Both the position numbers and the translations under genes were made by a program. Positions 54,429 through 64,000 of a stretch of 64,000 nucleotides of DNA are shown in pieces. The notes beneath the pieces are model-generated. The model was not told the origin of the DNA, searched no databases, and saw only the letters and a list, made by a program, of their open reading frames with translations. Each line of letters opens with the position of its first letter. Within the stretch, counting starts at the first letter, position 1. The stretch spans positions 4,635,001 through 4,699,000 of the forward strand of contig JBBBDQ010001027.1 in assembly GCA_037127315.1 (NCBI GenBank), given 5' to 3'. The DNA comes from Ascarosepion bandense. Lineage: Eukaryota > Mollusca > Cephalopoda > Sepiida > Sepiidae.

Positions 54429-54659
54429 CAGTCAGTTAAGTGCCATACGTGATACACGCTTGGGCGATCATGTCTCAAAAGAGACATGACTGACTGGGCA
54501 GAAGATTATCCCGCAGTAGGTTGCTATTGCTTTCTGTGGTAGACTGGTTGCCGGCCAAGGCTATAGAACCCAGTCTGTCCTGTTATTTAACCCATAACTG
54601 GAAGGAAGAGACGGATTAATACCTTTCCCAAGGGTATTTGAGCGAAAGTAAGGGTAAGG
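54429..54659 (-). mobile_element. SINE family A, 5'-truncated, 10-bp TSD
   Basis: CAGTCAGTTAAGTGCCATAC through GGTTGCCGGCCAAGGCTATA to AAGGGTATTTGAGCG; TSD TTTGAAGGGT at 54419-54428 and 54660-54669. Confidence 0.95.
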
Positions 54660-54669
54660 TTTGAAGGGT

Positions 54670-55014
54670 AAGCGAATTTTACTAACTTTTGTTATTTTTA
54701 GTTTGAATGTTTTATTTTAGTTTGTTTTGAGTATTCATCTCGACCCACTCTCATTTTCATATCATATAATTTTAGATATATTTTTGTAAAGAAAACAGAA
54801 AACCAAAAAATTGAAAATACAACCACTGTATATCAAACAAAATTTTTATGCCATGTGCTCTTTCTCATTTTTAGGTCCCTCTGCAAATATGATGGTATAT
54901 GTAGGGTTGGAAGGTGATGGGAGAGCTTTTGTAGTGAATGAACATAATGTTTGGTTTGTCTTACAGCATATCAACCCCTTGGGGTTATTTAATGCTAGAT
55001 CATTAGTTCCTTGA
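54670..55014. other. No recognised feature
   Basis: 67-residue plus-strand frame at 54811 not recognised. Confidence 0.4.
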
Positions 55015-55150
55015 AAAACGTTTTTCTTGGTAACATCTTTCCTTCAAAAATGCTTTGTTGGTAATATTTTTCCTTAAAAAATGTTTCCTTGATAATATTT
55101 TTCATTCAAAAAATATTTTGTTGGTAATATTTTTCATTCAAAAATTTTAA
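55015..55150. repeat. Degenerate ~34-bp minisatellite, four units
   Basis: TTGGTAATATTTTTCATTCA and AAAAATGCTTTG recur; structure resembles family M27 and it likewise precedes a repeat E copy. Confidence 0.7.
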
Positions 55151-55159
55151 TGTATATAT

Positions 55160-55500
55160 TTCATAAAAGTCGGTTTTTATACTTTCATATTGTTTTGACA
55201 CCTGCATGGAGGGTCAGCCAATGGCCCATAGCTGGGACCCTAACAAGTGCTACCATCACAGGTCAGGGTGAACCTGGGAACAACAGCAATTAAGAGGTGG
55301 TTCCATGCTCCTTGCAACCTTGAAATCAGAGGGCTTACTGCCAGATGAAGCTTACCATCATACCCAGGACCAAACATATTGTAATGAGGATTTGGGTTGT
55401 GAATCTGATTAGCTAGTCTAGGATAGAAAGCAATGACCAGCCTCATTCCATTCCTCTTTAGGCCATATGCTGAAATTAGTGTATATAACAATAATAATAT
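55160..55500. repeat. Dispersed repeat E, longest copy
   Basis: Contains GGGACCCTAACAAGTGCTAC, AGGTCAGGGTGAACCTGGGA, AATTAAGAGGTGGTTCCATG and GATTTGGGTTGTGAATCTGA. It joins parts found separately at 44.9 and 54.0 kb. Confidence 0.8.
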
Positions 55501-55870
55501 TCATTCTGACACCAGATTGGAATCAACAAGCTCATTTATTTAGGAGAAATAAAAGATCCATTGGGTGTAGCAAAGGCTGCTGGGGGATGAGCTGACATTC
55601 CTACCCTAATTTCTTATGGGGTTATAACACTAAGAAAACACCTGTAGGTCGGTTAGTTCATTGATTGATTCAAATTTTTTATGGATTATCAACCCTTTTG
55701 CAGAAGACTAGAGAAGAGAGTAAAAATTAAATAGTGACAGAAGTAATCATAACAATGTAGGAATATTATTTTCATAATTTATAATTCCTGTTGTCATCTT
55801 CTACTAATTAGAATCTCCCTTCTCGCTTGGGTAAAAGCCATCCTGATTTTAACAAAGTTAAAATTTTAAT
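55501..55870. other. No recognised feature
   Basis: AT-rich interval. Confidence 0.4.
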
Positions 55871-55871
55871 A

Positions 55872-56171
55872 TAGTCAGTCAAGTGCCATATGTAATACAC
55901 ACTTGGGCGATCATGTCTCAAAAGACTAGGCAGAAGATTTTCCTACAATAGTTTGCCATTACTTCATGCGGTAGACTTGTTGCCAGCTAAGACTATAGAA
56001 CCGTATCTGACTTGCTATTTAACACATAGCTGGAAAGAGAAGAGATGGATTATGTTATTACATTACTAAGCAGTAATTAGAGAGGGATCAGTTTATCAAT
56101 TCATGACAATAGAAAACTGATCCCCCACTTTATGTCCAGTAGATGCTTTAGTTGTTTGTAACTATTATATT
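55872..56171 (-). repeat. SINE A 3' body plus HP hairpin, minus strand
   Basis: 55872-56050 is SINE body; 56068-56150 is the hairpin (GAGGGATCAGTTTATCAAT / AAAACTGATCCCCCACTTT) and the GTAACTATTATATTCAGTCA spacer. This is one unit of the SINE-hairpin array of 23.8 kb, in reverse. Confidence 0.88.
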
Positions 56172-56755
56172 CAGTCAGTCAGTTAAATGCCATACATGAT
56201 CCACATTTGGGCAATCATGTCTCAAAAGAGGCATGACTGACTGGGCAAAAGATTTTCCCACAGTCGGCTGCCATTTCTTTCTGTGATAGTGTTATGTCGT
56301 GAGTAAGAATAAATAACTCACCAAAAGGAATAGATTAATTGTTGTATTCCGTGAAAATAGTATTTACAAAGGTTATTAGTATCCAATACAAGAATAAAGG
56401 TTAATCGTCTCAACCGTCGTAAGACGTAGTATGAGCAATGGGTACTTCCGGGTCGTCACCGGAAGTCTACGACTGACTTGTCGATCGGCTGCTCGGCACA
56501 CTCTCCTACGTAGATGCCACCATTACTTTACATAGTAATGGAATAGTCCATTATAGCGAATAGGCACGGGCGTCCCAACAGATAGACTCATTTTCAACCA
56601 AGGCTATAGAACCCAATCTACCCCGCTATTGAACCAATAGCTGAAGAGAAAAGTGATAGATTTATGCCTTTCCTTAGTGAAAGCAATGAATTCAAATGGA
56701 ATTTGAACTTGGCTCTTCAATTTCTCTTTCTGAGTTGATATGCACAGCCCCATGG
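56172..56755 (-). mobile_element. SINE family A, near full length, split by a solo LTR
   Basis: CAGTCAGTTAAATGCCATAC to the head region ending TGATATGCACAGCCCCATGG. The solo LTR at 56290-56580 lies in the GTGGTAGACTGGTT segment. Confidence 0.92.
56290..56580. mobile_element. Solo LTR (family L2), 5-bp TSD GATAG
   Basis: 291 bp from TGTTATGTCGTGAG to CGTCCCAACA, with TG and CA ends. GATAG occurs directly before (56285-56289) and after (56581-56585), and uninterrupted SINE copies show one GGTAG-type site there. The interior is more GC-rich than the surroundings (CTTCCGGGTCGTCACCGGAA). Orientation is unresolved. Confidence 0.93.
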
Positions 56756-57129
56756 CGTACATTTAATAAAATTCCCATTTATTTTAATACTTGCTCCTCC
56801 AGCTGCCCTTGTATGGTCCCACCTTATCTGCCTACTGGTTTATGGCCATAACTAATTAAAATATTGGTTTCTATACAGTCAGTAATATATTATGCAAAGA
56901 TATACAAATGATTATTTGCACGCATGTATACAGATATACAAAATCTCTTTTACAAATCAATTTGACAGAAGATTTTTTGCTGCCTCCATAGATAAGAGAA
57001 AAATTGATCCATAAATCTAAAACGTAGACTTACAAGACAAAACGTAATACGACTGGAATTGTGTGAATCAGTAAAACAGACAGAAACAATACAAGTAATG
57101 AATAAAGTACAAAGTCTTAAGTGGGCAGC
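56756..57129. other. No recognised feature
   Basis: No gene or repeat recognised. Confidence 0.4.
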
Positions 57130-57480
57130 AAATATATTCCGTCTGTCCCAGTCAGTTTCACGTCTGTCCGTCCATCCATCCGTCTGCCCCAAGTCAGCTT
57201 CACGTCCGTCTGCCCCAAGTCTGTCTGTCTGTCTGTCCCAAGTAAGTTTCACGTCCATCTGTCCGAAATCAGTTTTACGCCCGTCTGTCCGAAGTAAATT
57301 TTATGTCTGTCTGTCCCAAGTCTGTTTTATGTCCATCTGTCCCAAGTCCGTTTCATGTCTGTCTGTCTGTCTCAGTTCATTTCCCATCTGTTTGTCCCTC
57401 TGTGTTTCAGTCTGTTCACATCTCAGTCTGTTTACATCTATCTATTAGCCTGTTCACATCTGTCAGTCTGTTAATATCTA
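57130..57480. repeat. Degenerate GTCTGTCC-rich tandem repeat
   Basis: Roughly 30-bp units of the type CATCTGTCCCAAGTCCGTTT plus CATGTCTGT. Frames over it on both strands are artefacts. Confidence 0.85.
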
Positions 57481-57834
57481 ATTTTTTAAGTTAAAGAAAA
57501 GAACTGGGGTGGGTTAGGCTGCTTTTCTATTTCCCATATATCACCAGTGACCTACATATAAAACCCACACAAAGAGTAGAAACACATGGTCTTATAGCCA
57601 CTTAAGGGATGAAATGGACTGTCATTATGCAGTATTGATTTCTATGTCCACACTGTTTATATCTACAAATACTATACTCAAATATTGAACACACATCCCC
57701 TATTAATATAGCAAATTTGAAACTATATATCTGGAAGAATGGTAGACTTTGAAAAACAGTAGCTACCCTAGCATGTATGCATCGCTCATTCACAAATGAA
57801 TTAGAGCACTCAGGCTGTTGGGCTTGTATAATGA
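57481..57834. other. No recognised feature
   Basis: No supportable gene. Confidence 0.4.
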
Positions 57835-58001
57835 TAATATACATGCTAAAAAGTCTGCCTTCTTCTACCGTACACCCATGGCCCAGAGGTAGAATTGCCA
57901 ACTGATGCCACTTCGGTCGGGTTTCAATTCTGGGTTAAAAGCAATCGGAGTCTAACCGTACTGATGAGCTATGATACAGCGAAACAGATCTGTGTGCAGA
58001 T

Positions 58002-58046
<45 letters not shown>
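57835..58046 (+). mobile_element. SINE family C with (TA)n tail
   Basis: A-box-like TGGCCCAGAGGTAGAA and B-box-like GGTCGGGTTTCAATTCT, then CGTACTGATGAGCTATGATA, then (TA)n at 58003-58046. Confidence 0.72.
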
Positions 58047-58053
<7 letters not shown>

Positions 58054-58197
58054 CGGGGGGAAAATGTATGCGAAAGTAGAAAAAGACTTTCTGTGATGTG
58101 TTTTGTTGTTTAAGATCTCATCAAACTCAAGCAGACAAAATATGCCACACAAAAATTTTTCGCTTTATCTATATTTACGAGATGAGATAGTATTCAT

Positions 58198-58360
58198 ACT
58201 ATTTACATTATTCAGACTGTTGTCCTCATCTTGGTTATATGCTCTAACCTTCTTTTAATAAAGGATTTGATTTGAAATTCTTAGCACCTGAAGAAAACTG
58301 GAGAAACTTCATGGAAACGGCAACAAAGATTAGGACAATAGTCCAAATAATGTAAATAGT
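58198..58360. mobile_element. MITE with ~40-bp terminal inverted repeats
   Basis: Left end ACTATTTACATTATTCAGAC followed by TGTTGTCCTCATCTTGG; right end complement ACTATTTACATTATTTGGAC followed by TATTGTCCTAATCTTTG. 163 bp, non-coding. Right-half relatives at 6330-6435 and 17512-17640. Confidence 0.88.
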
Positions 58361-58525
58361 GTTTTCACACTTTGTCATACATTTTTTTAGCAATACTGTT
58401 CTTGATTTATAGAAATTTATATATCACTATCTCATAGAAGGTATGATGGATGAATTGTAGGCCAAAAATCAACATAACACTGATATCTCATTTTTGCAGA
58501 TGTAGTTAACAAAACTATACAAAAA

Positions 58526-59244
58526 TTAGCTGTATAGCCCGGCATTGCTTGGGTGGAATGAAAGCTTAAAAAATAATCCATGGTCCTGGAACTCTAACTC
58601 TTTGGATGTTGGCACAAAAGACTAAAAAGCAATAGTTGTTTCCAGTTAAAGTGAAACCGTAGACTGAAAGAAAAATGAATGGATGTAAGTCAAATTTTGA
58701 TTTCCTGGTATCAATATCAAATAAGTTTTTTTCGCTGTAAACTGAATTTTGAAGGCTAAATAAGTCCTCTGAGTAAATGGTATCATAGCTGAGACTAAGA
58801 ACTACAATTATACCTACCTAGAGCCAAACCCAAAGCAAAAACTAAAATAAAAGGACTGAAAAATACAGACATACAGGCAGATAAACAGACACACACACAA
58901 ACATCTTGTCTTTTATATATATATATATATATACATATATATTATCGATTTTTGCACTATTGTAAGAACTGCAACCTTGAAACTTCTGAATATCATTTCT
59001 TATGTCTTTGTCTATGAGTGTATCAAATTTTATTAAAATCGGACCACTCCTTCTATAACCCGATTATTTCAATTATCGATTTTCGATATTTATCGGGAGT
59101 ACCTCGACACAAAACCTAGCTAAGAACACTCACAGATGCTTATATTACAACTGTGTAAATTTTCAAGAAAATTGGTTCAGCCATTTTGGAATCTATAGGT
59201 AATGGACACACACAGACAAAGTTCCATTTATAAATAAGTTTAGA
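58526..59244 (-). mobile_element. Helitron, long form, copy 10
   Basis: Terminal CTAG has become TTAG (58526-58529); hairpin of the CCCGGCATTGCTTGGG type, full internal module, (TA)n near 58915-58940, terminus AAGTTTAGA ending 59244, then T. Confidence 0.92.
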
Positions 59245-59259
59245 TGAGATATCTTGGAA

Positions 59260-59940
59260 TACTAAACAGTAAATTTATTCAATAAAATCACCACTGGCTT
59301 CAACCACTGCCTCCAGATGACTTCAGAATCTCTTGCAACTCATCTGGATGGTTTCCTTGGTGAATAATGCCAAAATCCTTCTCTTCAGTTCATCTTTGGT
59401 GCTACAAGGAGTTTTGTTGATCTCTCACTTAACTACACCCCAAACATAATAATCAAGGAGTTGCAGTCTGGAGAGTTAGGTAGCCAGATTTAATGGGTCA
59501 TGTGGTTGCAGAAACTGTCTGATAGCCATGATGGGTTTCTCCTGCTTGTCTGGCATGGTGCAGAGTCCTGTTGACAGACATAGGGTATCCAGCAGCAAAC
59601 CTCTTGACGCAAAACAACTCTACCTCTTCAAGGAACTTGATGTAAGCCTCCATATTGAGTCTGAGACCCTGTGAGAAAATGAACAGAGGCATAATACTGC
59701 CATCACTAGTTGTCACTGTAAACCCTTCATACTCACCATTAGACTCATCCAACTGTTTCCAAATCCTCTACACTCTCCTTAAATCAACACCCAAACACTC
59801 TGAAATGTTCATGTTAGAGATTCTGGCATTCATGCCAGAAAGTACAGTTGCATGTCGTTTTCAAATTTATGGTCGAGTGAATTGTGTCATGGTGCTCTTT
59901 TTCTCTGAGATGGTGCCCAGCTGACCCTACTATACTGTGC
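59260..59940 (-). pseudogene. IS630-Tc1-mariner (maT-like) transposase remnant
   Basis: Minus-strand frame 59498-59752 reads DESNGEYEGFTVTTSDGSIM, PLFIFSQGLRLNMEAYIKFL, EEVELFCVKRFAAGYPMSVN and HHARQAGETH. This matches the central catalytic domain of maT-type transposases, where VTSDG and GLR..AYI..LE precede a QQDSAPAH-type motif. The second catalytic Asp is not present at that motif, and the downstream part (with ELQEILKSSGG near 59320) is in other frames. The N-terminal DNA-binding part is largely absent. Confidence 0.7.
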
Positions 59941-60359
59941 AGTCAACAAAATTAAAAACAAACAATGCACATGTCCAAAATTTAAAATATAAAATGACAA
60001 CAATTTATCCATCACACCCAATACTGTAGTGTTATGGGAAAACATACCTATTCCTCAGATAATGGACTCTCCCTCCTATATTAATAAGAGTTAACAGGAA
60101 GTTAACGGAAGAAGTTCTTGAGAAGTTATTAGGAGTTCTTTAGAGTTCTATTGGAGTTCAATAGAACTACTAAACAGTTGATATTAGTTGGCAGTTAGCC
60201 AAATACTAAGGAGTCAGCTTTCAGTGGAAGATTACCAAGTTCCTAACATTTTGGGCATGTTAAGTAGACCAGCAACCAACATAGCACGATTATAACCTTC
60301 AGTGCAAAAACTACTCCACAACATGTAGATAATATGCCCCACATATTTTTTTAAAGGAA
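59941..60359. other. No recognised feature
   Basis: Local repetition of GAGTTCTTTAGAGTTCTA words near 60125-60170; no gene. Confidence 0.4.
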
Positions 60360-60680
60360 GACAGAGAGTGAAAGAGAGAGAGAGCAAGAGAGAGAAGAAA
60401 AAAGAAGGAAAAGAAAAGAGATGAGAGAGAGAGACATTAAAGAAAAGAAAAAAGAAGAGAAAGAAAAGAGAGAATACAATAGAGAGAAGAGAGAGAAGAC
60501 AAAAAAGAAAGCGAAAAAAGAAGAGAGAATAAAATAAAAAGGAGAGAAAGAGATTAAAGAAGAAACAGAAGTGAAGAAAAGAAAGGAGAGATGAGAGAGA
60601 GAGAGAAGAGAAAGAAAAAGGAAGAGAGAGGAAAGTAGAAAGAAGACAGAGAGAGAAAATAAGAGAGCAGAAGAAACAAT
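60360..60680. repeat. GA-rich polypurine tract, ~320 bp
   Basis: GAGAGAGA and AAAGAAAAGA words on the plus strand with few pyrimidines. Confidence 0.93.
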
Positions 60681-61159
60681 AAAAATGAACTAAAAAGAAG
60701 AATTCTGATTTTGTTCCTAATTATGCCAATTATTCAACGGAAAAAAAAATAATTAAAATGGTGTCATAGTATTTTATCACTAACACAAAATGTGTTCGCA
60801 TTAACAAAAATCACCCAAAGATAAGAAAACTGCAGCTAAACCTGAAGTGACAATTTTGATAAGATTTCTTTGTTTTTGGGTGACTTTAAGATGAAGAAAG
60901 TGTTTCAGTTAAATAAAAAGACCAGGTATCAAATATATAAGCCGAAATGAATTAGAGAAATGATTTGTGAATAAAATTCTCAGAGGTGTGTTGCTGCCAA
61001 CAGGAATACTTTAGATTTACCTTGAACTTTCAACAAAGGATAATTAATTTAAGCAACACTAAAAAAAAAAAAAAAAAAAAAACAAACATATGATCAGGTA
61101 TCCAAACCTTGCAATCGATCCACATAGAAGTAATCTATTTGTTACCCCTTACCGGAAGT
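60681..61159. other. No recognised feature; A30 run
   Basis: A nearly pure A run at 61061-61083. No gene. Confidence 0.45.
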
Positions 61160-61680
61160 AAAGTATTTTCCTTGTGTCTCATTTGGGGCAAAATATCTTC
61201 CTTGTGTCTCATTGGGGCAAAATATCTTCCTTGTGTCTCATTTGGGGGCAAAATATCTTCCTTGTGTCTCATCTGGAGCAAAATATCTTCCTTGCGCCTC
61301 ATTTGGGGCAAAATATCTTCCTTGCGCCTCATTTGGGGCAAAATATCTTCTTTGCATCTCATTTGGGAGTTAAAATATCTTCCTTGTGTCTCATTTGGGG
61401 GCAAAATATCTTCCTTGCATCTCATCTGGGGCAAAATATCTTCCTTGCACCTCATTTGGGGCAAAATATCTTCCTTGCGCCTCATTTAGGGTTAAAATAT
61501 CTTCCTTGCACCTCATTTGGGGCAAAATATCTTCCTTGCGCCTCATTTGGGGCAAAATATCTTCTTTGCATCTCATTTGGGGGTTAAAATATCTTCCTTG
61601 TGTCTCATTTAGGGTTAAAATACCTTCCTTGCGTCTCATTTGGGGGCAAAATATCTTCCTTGCATCTCATCAGAGGTAAA
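61160..61680. repeat. 30-bp minisatellite, about 17 units, decaying to 61810
   Basis: Unit CTTCCTTGCGCCTCATTTGG plus GGCAAAATAT. Most units are 30 or 31 bp, some carry GGGTTAAAATAT. Five overlapping frames on both strands remain open because the unit lacks stops; none is a gene. Decayed units continue to about 61810. Confidence 0.96.
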
Positions 61681-61810
61681 TATTTTTCTTCAGACAACAA
61701 TAAGGAGAATAATATTTTCTTTGTACCTCACTACAGATAGAGGTTTTCTTTGCATCTGGTGGTAAATCTCTTCATTGCATCTCATCGAAGGTAAATATTT
61801 ATTTTGCATC

Positions 61811-62045
61811 TCACTGGAAATCGATAAAGGATTTCACTGCACTTCAGTTGCAACTCAAAAACGGTAATATTTTTTTTTATACTCCCACCCGATTTAGAGG
61901 TAAATGTAATATAATGTGATGATGTGAACTGGTCAGAATTCAAATCAGATATGAGTGTGAGGTGTGATTTAAGACTTTCCCGAAAGAAAGGCATTCAAAA
62001 TCCATATAAGAGGAACTGTTTTGACAGCTAGAGACAGACTACCCT
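61811..62045. other. No recognised feature
   Basis: Short interval. Confidence 0.4.
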
Positions 62046-62047
62046 GT

Positions 62048-62190
62048 TAAATGCTATAAGAAGTAGAGGCACAGTAGATTGAGGAATTGGAAAGCCGAGT
62101 TCAAACTGTATTGAATTCATTGCTTTTACTTACATGCTAATATCCTTGGGGAAAGCTATGGCTAAAATAACAAAACAGACTGTGGGAACA
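62048..62190 (+). mobile_element. SINE family A, strongly diverged head
   Basis: AGAGGCACAGTAGATTGAGG, GAAAGCCGAGTTCAAACTG and CTAATATCCTTGGGGAAAGC follow the head and early body of family A. Confidence 0.65.
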
Positions 62191-62570
62191 TCTTCACACT
62201 GATTGCGGTTGGAACCACTTGTAAAGCCAAAATGTCTCATGAAACATCTTCTAGAGAAGACGCCTGCCCAGGTTAAATGCCACCACAAGTAAGTAGTCCT
62301 GTTTGATACTCTTCGCTTTGCTAATTTCCAAAATCTAGTGACAGCCATACCATTTTGTTGAAGTATGTAAATAAATGAAGATGATGAATTCAACTGTTTT
62401 ATGCTGTCTGTGATTTTTCAAGAATGGGGTTACTTTTTGATGGGCTCACTTTGGCCTGCTTGTAACAATTGAATTTGGTCAGGACTACATGGAATGAACT
62501 GTTTTTTAGCTTTCATTATTTCTAAAGACATGTGGCAGCTGTTCTATCTCATTGCTGAAGCAAATCCCCA
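62191..62570. other. No recognised feature
   Basis: An 87-residue minus-strand frame at 62130-62393 is not recognised and overlaps the SINE. Confidence 0.4.
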
Positions 62571-63600
62571 ATTTTTTTTTTTAATCATTTCACCCCAAGC
62601 AAAGCATTTCACTTCCACTATTGCGCAGAGGGTTACATAGGGGAAAGTGATGAGAAAGAGTGGTTAGGGGGTTACATAGGGGAAAGTGATGAAAAAGAGT
62701 GCTTAGGGGGTTACATAGGGGAAAGTGATGAGAAAGAGGGGTAAGGGGTTTACATAGGGGAAAGTGATGAGAAAGAGTTTTTAGGGGGGTTACATAGGGG
62801 AAAGTGATGAGAAAGAGTGGTTAGGGGGTTACATAGAGGAAAGTGATGAAAAAGAGTCGTTAGGGGGTTACATAGGGGAAAGTGATGAGAAAGAGTGGTT
62901 AGGGGGTTACATAGGGGAAAGTGATGAGAAAGAGTGGTTGGGGGTTACATAGGGGAAAGTGATGAAAAAGAGTCGTTAGGGGGTTACATAGGGGAAAGTG
63001 ATGAAAAAGAGTGCATGGGAGTTACATAGGGGAAAGTGATGAGAAAGAGTGGTTGGGGGTTACATAGGGGAAAGTGATGAAAAAGAGTCGTTAGGGGGTT
63101 ACATAGGGGAAAGTGATGAAAAAGAGTGCATGGGGGTTACATAGGGGAAAGTGATGAGAAAGAGTGGTTAGGGGGTTACATAGGGGAAAGTGATGAAAAA
63201 GAGTGGTTAGGGGGTTACATAGGGGAAAGTGATGAAAAAGAGTGGTTAGGGGGTTACATAGGGGAAAGTGATGAAAAAGAGTGGTTAGGGGGTTACATAG
63301 GGGAAAGTGATGAGAAAGAGTGGTTAGGGGGTTACATAGGGGAAAGTGATGAGAAAGAGTGGTTAGGGGGTTACATAGGGGAAAAGTGATGAGAAAGAGG
63401 GGTTAGGGGGTTACATAGGGAAAAGTGATGAGAAAGAGTGGTTAGGGGGTTACATAGGGGAAAATGATGAAAAAGAGTGCTAAGGGGGTTACATAGGGGA
63501 AAGTGATGAGAAAGAGTGGTTAGGGGGTTACATAGGGGAAAAGTGATGAGAAAGAGGGGTTAGATATCGGAAATGTCAGAAGGAGGATGATAGATGGTTA
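62571..63600 (-). mobile_element. jockey/CR1-like LINE 3' end with very large UTR repeat
   Basis: Reversed tail TTTTTTTTAATCATTTCACC and CCCAAGCAAAGCATTTCACT, then 39-bp units to 63560, then the UTR segment GGAAATGTCAGAAGGAGGAT. Coding sequence is not included, so this is a severely 5'-truncated copy made longer by tandem expansion. Confidence 0.93.
62632..63560 (-). repeat. 39-bp minisatellite in LINE UTR, locus 3, ~23 units
   Basis: Unit GGTTACATAGGGGAAAGTGA plus TGARAAAGAGTGGTTAGGG. Because 39 is 13 codons, the plus-strand frame 63126-63389 is open with the repeat GGYIGESDEKEWL; it has no regular start context and is not a gene. Variant units (GAGTGCATGGGGG, GAGTCGTTAGGGG) occur in blocks. 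Confidence 0.96.
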
Positions 63601-63937
63601 GGGATACTGAGGTTCTTCAGATGTTTTTCACAGAGATTTTTCAACAATAGAATCATTTTTTAATCATACTTCTTTTTCTTCATTTAGCGACAGTAACTAC
63701 TGCAGAAAAATCAGGAACCAAACCAAATGCTGGTTAAAAATGAATTGAAGAGAAAGTACTCCAAAGATAAAAAAAAATTTATGAATGAATGAAAAATGCT
63801 GCAGACATCAAAGGACACAGAAAGTTTGCTACAAGTAGCCTGCAATGACAAAACGGTGAAATATCTTGTCAAACCAAGCCACAGAGTGTTGCATGTAACC
63901 TACGGTAGGAAATAAATTAAGAGGAAAAACTTGTATT
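63601..63937. other. No recognised feature
   Basis: Ordinary AT-rich DNA. Confidence 0.4.
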
Positions 63938-64000
63938 TTATAATCATTTCACCCCAAGCAAGGCAGAAATGCCACTGGTGTGCAGGAGGGTTACAATTAA
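63938..64000 (-). mobile_element. jockey/CR1-like LINE tail at window edge
   Basis: TAATCATTTCACCCCAAGCA, AGGCAGAAATGCCACTGG and GGGTTACA; continues beyond the window. Confidence 0.88.

Noticed and set aside
61109..61679. Five overlapping ORFs on both strands
   Set aside because: Produced by a stop-free 30-bp tandem repeat.
62130..62393. 87-residue minus-strand ORF
   Set aside because: Overlaps a diverged SINE and has no family resemblance.
63126..63389. ORF with a perfect 13-residue repeat (GGYIGESDEKEWL)
   Set aside because: The 39-bp unit is a LINE UTR minisatellite on the opposite strand; units of other lengths break the frame nearby.
1..64000. A prokaryotic-type defence or biosynthetic system
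   Set aside because: No operon-like gene series, ribosome-binding sites or bacterial gene families; all evidence points to animal repeat DNA.

Overview
The window is repeat-dense DNA from an invertebrate animal. The mix of RTE-like LINEs, a second jockey/CR1-like LINE, tRNA-derived SINEs, 5S-derived SINE heads, Penelope-like and mariner remnants and very many minisatellites fits a lophotrochozoan. I lean towards a mollusc, possibly a cephalopod; this rests on my memory of similar repeats and was not checked. I found no host exon, tRNA gene, operon or bacterial-type gene. Nearly every long open frame is a decayed mobile element or a tandem repeat whose period is a multiple of three.

Layout. 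0-5.2 kb: RTE LINE, a TTA/TTC-rich array split by two Helitron copies, then a 57-bp minisatellite. 5.2-11 kb: Penelope-like GIY-YIG remnant interrupted by a SINE, a mariner pseudogene, and a minus-strand Ty3/gypsy element split by a Helitron that itself carries a LINE fragment. 11-16 kb: 5S-tRNA composite SINE, solo LTRs, and a segmental duplication in which one copy carries a Helitron and the other keeps the empty site. 16-35.5 kb: alternating RTE and jockey/CR1-like LINE fragments, a SINE-derived tandem array, and two copies of a long-inverted-repeat transposon. 35.5-46 kb: two more 5S-tRNA SINEs, minisatellites and a LINE with an expanded 39-bp repeat. 46-50 kb: a tandem 353-bp repeat, a near-perfect 210-bp palindrome and a Helitron fragment with two 5' ends. 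50-64 kb: RTE fragments, a 1.4-kb 19-bp satellite, a solo LTR inside a SINE, a mariner (maT-like) remnant, and further minisatellites including a ~0.9-kb 39-bp array inside a LINE tail.

The main result is a non-autonomous Helitron family, about ten copies. Its termini (5' TC, 3' hairpin plus CTAG, insertion between A and T, no target duplication) can be shown from this window alone through two paralogous empty sites and one gypsy reading frame that is continuous across the insertion. The second is a composite SINE whose head is 5S rRNA, or two 5S copies in tandem, joined to a tRNA-derived unit; target-site duplications bracket the whole composite. The third is a 39-bp unit of one LINE 3' end that has expanded separately in three LINE copies. 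Nested insertions give a relative insertion order at several loci.
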